Assembly (NCBI GenBank): GCA_016721305.1
Contig: JADKIH010000001.1
Coordinates: 248,001 to 312,000 of the forward strand
Length of the DNA stretch: 64,000 bases
Reading direction: 5' to 3'
From: Bacteroidota bacterium
GTDB lineage: Bacteria; Bacteroidota; Bacteroidia; AKYH767-A; 2013-40CM-41-45
Shown in pieces: positions 26,231-33,787 of this stretch. The notes under the pieces are model-generated. The model saw only the letters and a list, made by a program, of their open reading frames with translations. It searched no databases and was not told the origin of the DNA. The translations under genes were made by a program, and so were the position numbers. How positions within the stretch are numbered: position 1 is the stretch's first letter; the number at the start of each line of letters is the position of its first letter.

Positions 26231-27154
26231 CTATCTGGCATCGTACTTCTTTCTAACGATTACCGTAGGGCGGTGTTTCGTTTCCGCATAGATTTTAGAC
26301 ATATAAATGCCCAATAATCCAATACAAAGGATGATTAATCCGCTCAAAAACCAGATTGACACGATGAGCGATGGCCAACCGGAGAGCATTCGTGTGAAGA
26401 AAAAATGTCGCACAAGAAGAATGCAAATAAAGATGAATGAAATAAAGCTTATGAATGCACCAAAGTAAAACACATAAATCAGTGGCTTATTGCTGGTCGA
26501 CGTAATGGCATTTACCATCAAAGCGACTTTGCGGCTAAGATTATAGGTTGAGGAACCTTTATCCAGCTTATTAACGAAAACAGACTCCTGTCGGAATCCC
26601 ACTTCCATGAAAGTAGCTCCGAGGAAAAATTCCTTTTCGTCGTACTGAATCAACTGATCGACATAATTTTTTGTCATCAGTCGTGCCATAATGATATTTT
26701 CCGGTATCGGACGCTCTGCAAAATGGTTGAAGACTTTGTAAAAAACTGAACCGAAGATTCGCTCGCTCCACTTGCCTTTCCTGTCTTTTTGAACACCGAA
26801 AACAACATCGCTTTCCGTCTTGAGCATTTGTTGGTAAAACTCACCGACTAATTCCGGCTGTTCTTCCAAATCGCAATCAATCAGAAATATATAATCGCCT
26901 TTTGCTTCACGCAAACCGGCCATGATGGCTTTATGATGTCCGAAGTTTCGAGAAAGTTCTACAACGCTCACGCAAGGATTTTCACCACGAAGCGCTAAGG
27001 CAACATCAAGCGAATTATCGGGCGATCCGTCGTTAACGAAAACAAATTCGTATTGCACCCCTACGCTTTCGAGCGAGGCCTTTGTACGATGAAAAAACTC
27101 CTGCAGGTAAGCCGCAGAATAATACATCGTGGTGACAACACTTATCTTTTTCAT
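26231..27154 (-). CDS. Glycosyltransferase family 2 with C-terminal membrane helices (GtrB/DPM1-like)
   Basis: This 307-aa protein begins MKKISVVTTMYYSAAYLQEF and has FVFVNDGSPDNSLDVAL, LSRNFGHHKAIMAGLREAKG and YIFLIDCDLEEQPELVGEFY, where D-x-D is the GT-A metal-binding motif. Two hydrophobic segments near the end (VFYFGAFISFISFIFICILL and SLIVSIWFLSGLIILCIGLL) anchor it to the membrane as in GtrB/ArnC-like polyprenyl-phosphate glycosyltransferases. It may make the polyprenyl-phosphate sugar used by the GT39-like protein. The ATG at 27154 overlaps the WbqC stop by 4 nt. Confidence 0.9.
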   Translation of the reverse strand: MKKISVVTTMYYSAAYLQEFFHRTKASLESVGVQYEFVFVNDGSPDNSLDVALALRGENPCVSVVELSRNFGHHKAIMAGLREAKGDYIFLIDCDLEEQPELVGEFYQQMLKTESDVVFGVQKDRKGKWSERIFGSVFYKVFNHFAERPIPENIIMARLMTKNYVDQLIQYDEKEFFLGATFMEVGFRQESVFVNKLDKGSSTYNLSRKVALMVNAITSTSNKPLIYVFYFGAFISFISFIFICILLVRHFFFTRMLSGWPSLIVSIWFLSGLIILCIGLLGIYMSKIYAETKHRPTVIVRKKYDAR

Positions 27155-27690
27155 TTTCGTTCGAAATAATTTAATGCCGAAGGACCTGTTTGAAAGATCA
27201 AATCGATGACGCTTACTGCGTGTGTAAATGGCGGGAACGATTGCGGGTATTCGGGATAACCGCCGTATTCCATCCATCCTACTTCTATACCAGCCTCACG
27301 AAACAAATCTTCTCTGATGTACTCTTTTGCAGAAGGACCGCTTAAATAATAGTTGCCGCCTGCTTTAAGGACAAGATCGATCAAGCGTTCGTTTTTCCCT
27401 TCGATCATTTGATAATCGAGGGAATTAGACAGCTTCGTCTTTATACCCAGAATGGAATTAATAAGTTCGATTGCCGAGCGGTTAATTTCGCTCAGAGAGC
27501 TCGTTTTAATGCCGGAATAGAACGTTTCAAATCTTGTTTTGTAATCGTTGAAGAATGGCGCTTTGCAGTAATTCAACGAAATCGTTTTCCAATGCTTCTC
27601 TGCCCAGTTATCCTGCGATACATGCGTTTCGGAAATCTTCTGAGCCAAATTGAGCTGACGAACCGGAATAGTTATCCATTGCGGCCCCTG
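27151..27690 (-). CDS. WbqC-like family protein, C-terminal fragment
   Basis: In-frame coding begins around 27690 with GPQWITIPVRQLNLAQKISE and continues through DNWAEKHWKTISLNYCKAPF, which are conserved in WbqC family proteins. The stop at 27151 overlaps the GT2 start by 4 nt. Residues encoded by the same frame upstream of 27690 do not belong to the protein. Confidence 0.83.
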   Translation of the reverse strand, partial: QGPQWITIPVRQLNLAQKISETHVSQDNWAEKHWKTISLNYCKAPFFNDYKTRFETFYSGIKTSSLSEINRSAIELINSILGIKTKLSNSLDYQMIEGKNERLIDLVLKAGGNYYLSGPSAKEYIREDLFREAGIEVGWMEYGGYPEYPQSFPPFTHAVSVIDLIFQTGPSALNYFERK

Positions 27691-27838
27691 GAGGAGTTTT
27701 GATTTTGTTGCGATTCCGCCAGTCGTTTTTTGTGTACTGCACTTCATCGTAAAATATAAACTCATCGACCTGACGAATGATATCAAAGTACCCTTTCCAG
27801 GGTATATAATTCGACTGCAGTATGGCTACTTTTTTCAA
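27608..27838 (-). CDS. WbqC-like family protein, N-terminal fragment
   Basis: The protein starts MKKVAILQSNYIPWKGYFDI and continues EFIFYDEVQYTKNDWRNRNK, the strongly conserved N-terminus of WbqC family proteins found in surface polysaccharide loci; their biochemical role is unclear. After NKIKTP the frame is wrong and real coding ends near 27692. The total span 27151-27838 is 688 nt, so one extra or two missing bases are needed around 27683-27692, where GG and CCCC runs lie. The corrected protein is about 229 aa. It lies 8 nt after the wzc stop. Confidence 0.83.
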   Translation of the reverse strand: MKKVAILQSNYIPWKGYFDIIRQVDEFIFYDEVQYTKNDWRNRNKIKTPPGAAMDNYSGSSAQFGSEDFRNACIAG

Positions 27839-27846
27839 CGTGGAAA

Positions 27847-30285
27847 TCAGCGTTTCTTTTTAGTCAACTTCTTATACCACGGCGTTGAAGTTTCGTCATC
27901 AACGATATCTTCGTAATACCCTTTTGTGGCTTTTAAGCCGTAACCATAGCCGTAGCCATAACCGTAGCCATAACCATAAGGCATGGTTTTCTTTTGAACG
28001 GCGTTAAGGATGATACCAATATTACGGATGCGACCTTCGCGACTGATCTTATTGAGCAATTCGAGATGCGTACGACGAGTGAAATTCTGTCGAACGATAT
28101 AGATAATTGCCTGAGAATGTTTCGCCAAAATGAGCGGATCGGAGATCAATCCTAATGGCGGTGAATCCAAAACGATGTACCCGTAATTCTTTTTAAGATA
28201 ATCGAAGAGCTCATCGACTTTATTTCCTAACAATAATTCCGAAGGATTCGGCGGCTTAGGGCCGGTGAGAATAATGTCGAGATTCTCGATACCTGACTTC
28301 TGAATAATTTGCTTTTCCGTGCTTGAACCAATGAGGTAATTTGTAACACCCAACTCCCCTTTCAGGTTCAGGTGCGACATTGATTTTGGCTTACGTAAGT
28401 CGAATCCTACGAGAATAGTTTTCTTTCCTCCCAGAGCGAAAATAGCTGCCAAATTCAGAGAGCAGAAACTCTTTCCTTCGCCCGAAATAGAACTTGTAAC
28501 GAGGAAGGTTTTTGCTTCATTCTGATTTCGGATGAAGTATTGAAGATTTGTTCGGATAGAACGGAATGCTTCGGCAATAAACGATTTCGAATTTTCCTGA
28601 ATGACAACTTCATTGTCCGATTCACTCATTCCGACCATTCCAATGACAGGTACTTTCGTCATTCGCTCAATCTCGTTTCGGTCGAGAATTTTATCGTTCA
28701 ACATTGTTTTCAGGTAAATGAAACCAACAGGAAGAATCAATCCAATAAAAAACGCTATCGTATAAATCTGGCTGCGTACCGGACGAATCGGATTAAAAGT
28801 TGCGTGCGCTTTATCGATCTGACGATTATCGCTCGTTGTACTGGCAAGGATGATAGCAGTTTCCGCACGTTTCTGCATCAAATAAGTGTAGAGATTCGCC
28901 TTCACTTCCATCTGACGTTTGATATTTACGATAACGCGATCCGTTCCCGGAAGCGTCGCGATGCGACCTTCGATTCGATTCAACTGAGAAGCTGCTTCGG
29001 TTTTGGAAGCAGTAAAACCGGCTTTAATACTTTTAATATTCTCGATCAGGTCATTTTTAGTATTTAAGATCGCCAGGCTTAATTCCTGAATTTTCGGGTT
29101 CTCATCCGTTGCACCGGCTTTCATTATTTCTCGTTGCGATTCGAGATCATTCAACTGACTGATCAATTTTAACAAGAGGGCGTCGTCGATTCCAATACTT
29201 GCCGGTGACATACCGCTGATGCTTTTATCGTCCTTCACATAATTTTCGAGGTATTGAAGGAAAGATAATTTTAGGTCGATTTCAGAGAGACGAATATCGA
29301 ATTCACGAGCGCTGGCAACGTAGCCCTGAGCTTCGGTACTAACATCGGTGATACCTTTTTCGGAACGGAATTGCTCGAACTCCTGCTCTACGCTATTTAA
29401 ATCTTCGGAGATTAATAAAATTTGTTCATCGATAAACTTGAGTGAGTTGCTGGCAAGTTCGTTTTTCTGTTCGATACTGCTTTGCATCCAGATTTCGATG
29501 AGCTTATTGATAAAATCGACTGCTTTTGTCGGCACTTTATCTTCTATGTATATAGAGAGAATTGACGATTGCTTACTGAGGATAGAAATATTGAGCTGAT
29601 TTTGGTAGCGATCGATGAGCGATTCGGTATTTAAGAAACGAACTTCGAAATTTCTTTTCTCATACTTTGGATTATTAAATGCGCGATTATTAAAAAAGCC
29701 GCGTTTTTCAACACGAAAACTTCCTAAATCATTTGTGATATTTTGTCCGAATGAATAGATCTGAGAGAACTCCTTTTTGAGACGAGAGTTCATATACGTC
29801 AATCGGAATTTTTTGTCATTAATAACATGAATCTGAATCGGGTCGGCGAGCGCCTTGAACTTAAGAGAATCATTGAGCACTTTAAATGGACAATCCTGAT
29901 AAACCTCCCGGATTTTCACATTTCCTACCTGGAAATATGCGATATCAAATTCAAGTGCACGAATTGTTTTTCCGACGAGAGAACGAGATTTAAGAACTTC
30001 AATTTCATTTTGAATATTTCTATCGTCGTTAAAACTATTTAAATCCTGAAGCACATCCCCGGCAGCACCGCTACCTTTAGTTAATTTGATTAATACGGTA
30101 GCGCGAGCGCCATAAATCGGGGTAGCATACCATGAGTAGTAATACCCGATCATTAGAGAGAGAATAAGGCTCAGCACATACAAATACCAATACTTGACAA
30201 AGTAGTCAAAGAAAAGTTGCTTGATATTAATTTTCTCTGATTCTGCGTTAAATTCCGAACCGGTATATGTTTCGTCGCCTGACAT
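27847..30285 (-). CDS. wzc: Polysaccharide chain-length regulator with tyrosine autokinase (Wzc-type BY-kinase)
   Basis: This 812-aa inner-membrane protein has an N-terminal Wzz domain with a first membrane helix (FVKYWYLYVLSLILSLMIGY), a large periplasmic coiled-coil part (about residues 60-500), a second helix (IYTIAFFIGLILPVGFIYLK) and a cytoplasmic kinase domain. The kinase has Walker A SSISGEGKSFCSLNLA near residue 602, Walker A' LVGFDLRKPKS and Walker B YIVLDSPPLGLI. The C-terminus is a (YG)n tail, the autophosphorylation tyrosine cluster. It controls polymer length together with the Wza-like protein encoded 5 nt upstream. Confidence 0.93.
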   Translation of the reverse strand: MSGDETYTGSEFNAESEKINIKQLFFDYFVKYWYLYVLSLILSLMIGYYYSWYATPIYGARATVLIKLTKGSGAAGDVLQDLNSFNDDRNIQNEIEVLKSRSLVGKTIRALEFDIAYFQVGNVKIREVYQDCPFKVLNDSLKFKALADPIQIHVINDKKFRLTYMNSRLKKEFSQIYSFGQNITNDLGSFRVEKRGFFNNRAFNNPKYEKRNFEVRFLNTESLIDRYQNQLNISILSKQSSILSIYIEDKVPTKAVDFINKLIEIWMQSSIEQKNELASNSLKFIDEQILLISEDLNSVEQEFEQFRSEKGITDVSTEAQGYVASAREFDIRLSEIDLKLSFLQYLENYVKDDKSISGMSPASIGIDDALLLKLISQLNDLESQREIMKAGATDENPKIQELSLAILNTKNDLIENIKSIKAGFTASKTEAASQLNRIEGRIATLPGTDRVIVNIKRQMEVKANLYTYLMQKRAETAIILASTTSDNRQIDKAHATFNPIRPVRSQIYTIAFFIGLILPVGFIYLKTMLNDKILDRNEIERMTKVPVIGMVGMSESDNEVVIQENSKSFIAEAFRSIRTNLQYFIRNQNEAKTFLVTSSISGEGKSFCSLNLAAIFALGGKKTILVGFDLRKPKSMSHLNLKGELGVTNYLIGSSTEKQIIQKSGIENLDIILTGPKPPNPSELLLGNKVDELFDYLKKNYGYIVLDSPPLGLISDPLILAKHSQAIIYIVRQNFTRRTHLELLNKISREGRIRNIGIILNAVQKKTMPYGYGYGYGYGYGYGLKATKGYYEDIVDDETSTPWYKKLTKKKR

Positions 30286-30290
30286 GATGA

Positions 30291-30878
30291 TTAATTTCCT
30301 TTAAATATTTGTACCAAAGAAATGATAAGAGTAATTGACGAGAGAATCAGAGGATAAACTCGATAGTAGTTTTCTCCCTGGAATCGTTTTTTCCGTGACG
30401 GCATTACATATACAATATCATTAGAGTGCAGGACATAAAATGGTGAAGAGAAAACATCGCGATTAGTAAGATCGATGTGATTATACGTTTTGAATCCGAG
30501 GCTGTCGCGGATTACGATGATGTTATCACGAACTGAATAAATACTCAAATCACCTGCCAGGGCTATCGCTTCGGGCAGTGTAATCTTTTCATTCGTTACC
30601 GTGAAGATACCGGCATGCAATACCTCGCCCATTACCGTCACTTTGAAGTTTCGGATACTTAGCTTAACTGATGGGTTCACTAAATATTTTCCTAAACGAA
30701 GGCGAATAGTATCACGCGCATCAGCCGTAGAAAGGCCGGCAACATGAACTGAGCCGATAAAAGGGATTTGAATCTCACCGCGAGCATCAACCAGATAGCC
30801 GTTGAGCATCGACATTGAATTATCGGGAGTTTCTGAATAATTGAAGTATTTGGCAGCTTCGGGGCTGGTACTAGTCAC
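30291..30878 (-). CDS. Wza-like polysaccharide export lipoprotein, C-terminal fragment
   Basis: The fragment contains the polysaccharide export (SLBB-type) core: GYLVDARGEIQIPFIGSVHV, VTVMGEVLHAGIFTVTNEKI and LPEAIALAGDLSIYSVRDNI, then a C-terminal hydrophobic segment (VYPLILSSITLIISLVQIFK) as in Bacteroidota Wza proteins. The same motifs occur in the intact paralog at 59181-59945 (GEVNRPGTYQVMNEKATLLE). The true frame begins upstream near 30913 with DGRPNDIVDIYVTSTS. It is followed after 5 nt by wzc. Confidence 0.88.
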   Translation of the reverse strand: MTSTSPEAAKYFNYSETPDNSMSMLNGYLVDARGEIQIPFIGSVHVAGLSTADARDTIRLRLGKYLVNPSVKLSIRNFKVTVMGEVLHAGIFTVTNEKITLPEAIALAGDLSIYSVRDNIIVIRDSLGFKTYNHIDLTNRDVFSSPFYVLHSNDIVYVMPSRKKRFQGENYYRVYPLILSSITLIISLVQIFKGN

Positions 30879-31054
30879 ATAAATATCGACGATATCATTA
30901 GGGCGACCATCGGGCGGTACGAAGTATCAATGGCATAACTGATCGAATCTCTCTCAGTTGGCTGGAATACGGTTATCCTCCGATAAGGCGTACATGAAGT
31001 GACCAATGCCGCCAAAAGCAGCACGAGCAAGTACGACTTGTTGATTTTTTTCAT
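30875..31054 (-). CDS. Wza-like polysaccharide export lipoprotein, N-terminal fragment
   Basis: The fragment starts MKKINKSYLLVLLLAALVTS followed by C (lipobox LVTSC), so it is an outer-membrane lipoprotein. An alternative start lies at 31063. The frame ends early after DTSYRP; restoring one base to the GGG run at 30912-30914 (CCC to CCCC on the coding strand) gives SYRPDGRPNDIVDIYV and a protein of about 255 aa, matching the 254-aa paralog at 59181. It is the first gene of the polysaccharide operon. Confidence 0.85.
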   Translation of the reverse strand: MKKINKSYLLVLLLAALVTSCTPYRRITVFQPTERDSISYAIDTSYRPMVALMISSIFM

Positions 31055-31166
31055 TTTTTGCAATTAATAGAGCCTATTAGGGGCGATAAATATCTACTGC
31101 CTAAATGGGAAAAGGTTTCGTAAAAATGGTTTAAAAGGGCTCAGAAGGGGGCTTCGACAGGCTCAG

Positions 31167-31277
31167 CCGGCGGGTTGCGGGTTGCGGGTTGCGGGGTTGC
31201 GGGTTGCGGGTTGCGGGTTGCGTTGCCGGTTGCGGGTTACGGGTTACGGGTTGCGGGGTGCGGGGTGCGGGTTGCGA
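31167..31277. repeat. G-rich (GCGGGTT)n tandem repeat with G-quadruplex potential
   Basis: About a dozen copies of GCGGGTT or close variants (GCGGGGTT, GCGGGTTAC) follow each other on the plus strand. Runs of three or four G separated by four bases meet the usual G3+N1-7 pattern for a G-quadruplex. It lies about 110-220 bp upstream of the wza-like gene's start, between the polysaccharide operon and the giant gene. No gene is visible here. Confidence 0.8.
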
Positions 31278-31325
31278 GTTGCGACAGACTCAGCCAACAC
31301 GAAACAATAGGCTACAAAGGCAGCA

Positions 31326-31412
31326 CTCATACTCATACTCATACTCCCACTCATACTCATACTCCCACTCATACTCATACTCATCCTCACACTGATCCTC
31401 ACACTGATCCTC
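31326..31412. repeat. (ACTCAT)-type tandem repeat
   Basis: A short-period repeat of ACTCAT, with interspersed CCCACTCAT and CACTGATCCTC variants, fills this stretch. It lies just beyond the terminator of the giant HYR gene on the minus strand, so it is part of its downstream flank. Overlapping frames give only Tyr-Ser or Thr-His-rich peptides and are not considered genes. Confidence 0.8.
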
Positions 31413-31446
31413 ATTCTTTCACTCCCCCCTACCCTCAAAAGCCTAC

Positions 31447-31482
31447 AAAAAAAAAGGGGCAATGCTGTAAAAGCATCGCCCC
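31447..31482 (-). terminator. Rho-independent terminator of the giant HYR-repeat gene
   Basis: On the minus strand an 11-bp stem GGGGCGATGCT / AGCATTGCCCC (one G-U pair) with a loop of five bases is followed by a run of nine T. It begins 29 nt after the stop codon at 31511. Confidence 0.9.
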
Positions 31483-31510
31483 TGATATACCCCGTAAGTG
31501 GTTATATGTC

Positions 31511-33490
31511 TTATTGAACTATAATCGATTTATTTACTGTTTCCATTGATTCTGACTCAACTCTCAGGAAGTACATACCGGCTGAAATTCCTTCCAAATC
31601 GAATTCCTGGAGGTTTGTACCGATTGTCGCGTCTAATTCTACCTGACGAAGGATGCGTCCTGTTTGATCGAGAACTGAAATCATAAACTTACGTTCTGAT
31701 TTGCTATCGATGTTCACATTGAACTTACCGTGGTTTGGATTCGGGTAAGCTACGATATCAGCAACTTCTTCGTGTGTGTTCAGATTTGTCATACGGCAAG
31801 TGATTGCTACAGGAAGAATACGTGTTCCTGATACACCGCAACCGTTCACCGCTTTGATACTCACGTTTCCGCTTGTTGAACCCCACTGGATGAGAGTGAA
31901 TGTGCTAGTAGTAACCGTTCCGCTAAGGATAGTTGCGCCAACCGGAGCGAATACCTGGTATTGTGTTGCACCCGGTACCGGATTCCATGTGTACAATTCA
32001 ACGCTTCCGTTACATACACTTGTGTTACCACTAAGCGCACCAGGAGTTGATGGATTTCCGTAAACAGAGATTGAACGATCGTAACCTGCTCCACAATCAT
32101 TATTTCCGTGAACAGCTAAGGTTCCTGAAATAAAGTTTGAAGGGAACTGCAATGTGATACTATTGCTGTTAGACGGGCCAACTACTGTTACACCTGCAGG
32201 AATTGTCCATGTATAACCAAGAGTAGCATTTGCAAGAGCAGGAACTGAATACTGGTACAGAGCACCGCAAACACCTGCTGTAGGATCACCTGTAATGTTA
32301 CCCGGAGTCGGGAGCTTACCTGTTGATACTGTCTTACAACGCTGAGCACTGTTTGAACAAGATGAACCTGCTGTTACACATACACTACCTGAAACAAAGT
32401 TAGCAGGGAATGTTACACTGATAGCTGTTCCGCTTCCTGTGAATGTACAACCTGCCGGTACGCTCCATGTATATGAAACTGCACCCGGTACGGCTACAAT
32501 GCTGTATGCCTGAGTAGAAGAAGGACAAACAACTGCCGGTCCTGAAATTGCACCCGGTAATGCCGGTGCACCTGTTACCGTGATTGTACGAGCAGCTGTT
32601 GGATTTCCGCAAGCCATCGCTGCAACAACTGAAACCGTTCCTGATGTATAACCTCCAGGGAAGGTAATCGATACTGTTGAGTTACCGTTACCTGTGATAG
32701 TTGCACCACCGGTTGCCGTCCATGTATAAGATACGGCACCTGCTTGTGGAACTACTGAGTATGTAACCGTTGTGCTCGGACAAACTACAACCGGAGCTGT
32801 TACAAAAATCGGAGTGCTTAACTGACCACGTACCCATGAACATCTGCTCAATGAAGAACCGCATGCGTTTGAAGCGTATACACAGAGATTGTAGCCTGAT
32901 TGACCAATTGGCAATGTACCAAATGAGATAGTTACAAATGTATCCGGTACAGCAACCGTACCTGACAAACCATTGATGAGTGTTCCTGCCGGAGCTGTCC
33001 ATACATATGAAGTTGCTCCCGGTACAGTGTTCACAGTGAATACTGCTACTGTTGATGGACATGCATTTGCTACGCCACCTACGATTACCACATTTGTTGT
33101 AGGTGCATTATTTGTAACAACGATTGTAATCGATGCACAAGCTGTGTTGAAGAACGAATCTTCGGCACGTACATAATATGTAGTAGTCACTGAAGGTGTA
33201 ACTGTTAATGATGGACCTGTTCCTACCGGAGTTGTACCACAACCACCTGTATACCATGCCCAATGAGCACCGGCTCCTAATGTACCTCCAACCTGACTGA
33301 GAATCGTTGTTGTACCGATACATACGTTAGCACCGGCTGAGCTGCTGATTGAGCTTGGAGCTGTTGATGGATTAAATACAGTTACAGTGAATGAACAAGT
33401 TGTCGAATTTCCTGATGGATCTACAGCTACATAGTTAACTGTTGTCGTTCCAATCGGGAATACTGAACCCGGTGCAAAGTTAGTGCTCAC
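31511..33490 (-). CDS. Giant HYR-repeat secreted protein, C-terminal part with T9SS sorting domain
   Basis: The open frame runs to 33787, where an in-frame TAA separates it from the HYR array; 33490 is only the first ATG. It holds the last one and a half HYR modules, then about 620 residues of Ig/PKD-like repeats each of about 80 residues (for example VPGAVSYTWSVPAGCTFTGS), and ends with the type A T9SS sorting domain: VADIVAYPNPNHGKFNVNID, then DQTGRILRQVELD and GMYFLRVESESMETVNKSII. The T9SS signal directs the protein across the outer membrane. The C-terminal 620 residues are closely similar to the end of the protein at 46623-51392. Confidence 0.88.
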   Translation of the reverse strand: MSTNFAPGSVFPIGTTTVNYVAVDPSGNSTTCSFTVTVFNPSTAPSSISSSAGANVCIGTTTILSQVGGTLGAGAHWAWYTGGCGTTPVGTGPSLTVTPSVTTTYYVRAEDSFFNTACASITIVVTNNAPTTNVVIVGGVANACPSTVAVFTVNTVPGATSYVWTAPAGTLINGLSGTVAVPDTFVTISFGTLPIGQSGYNLCVYASNACGSSLSRCSWVRGQLSTPIFVTAPVVVCPSTTVTYSVVPQAGAVSYTWTATGGATITGNGNSTVSITFPGGYTSGTVSVVAAMACGNPTAARTITVTGAPALPGAISGPAVVCPSSTQAYSIVAVPGAVSYTWSVPAGCTFTGSGTAISVTFPANFVSGSVCVTAGSSCSNSAQRCKTVSTGKLPTPGNITGDPTAGVCGALYQYSVPALANATLGYTWTIPAGVTVVGPSNSNSITLQFPSNFISGTLAVHGNNDCGAGYDRSISVYGNPSTPGALSGNTSVCNGSVELYTWNPVPGATQYQVFAPVGATILSGTVTTSTFTLIQWGSTSGNVSIKAVNGCGVSGTRILPVAITCRMTNLNTHEEVADIVAYPNPNHGKFNVNIDSKSERKFMISVLDQTGRILRQVELDATIGTNLQEFDLEGISAGMYFLRVESESMETVNKSIIVQ

Positions 33491-33787
33491 TGTTGCAGAA
33501 CAGTTGTCTGTTGCAGTTGGAGCTGTCCAGCTTACAGTAGGATTGCTTGATGTGATATTTGAAGGACATCCTGCAAATACAGGGAACTCATTATCTGCAA
33601 CTGTTACATCGAATGAACAAGATGTTGTATTACCACTTGCATCCGTTGCTACTGAAGTTACCGTTGTTGTTCCGAGTCCAAAGAATGAACCTGAAGCCGG
33701 TGTTGATACTACTGATGAAGAACAGTTGTCTGTTGAAGTAACCGAGAAGTTTATAATCGCACCGCATGAACCTGCATCAGTATTAAC

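Noticed and set aside
818..30914. Programmed frameshifting in the split genes
   Set aside because: The sites lack a slippery heptamer with a downstream structure, and they occur in unrelated cytoplasmic and membrane genes; consensus errors are simpler.
31175..31549. Frames with His-Thr-Pro or Tyr-Ser repeats
   Set aside because: They come from the GCGGGTT and ACTCAT microsatellites and run over the terminator of the giant gene.
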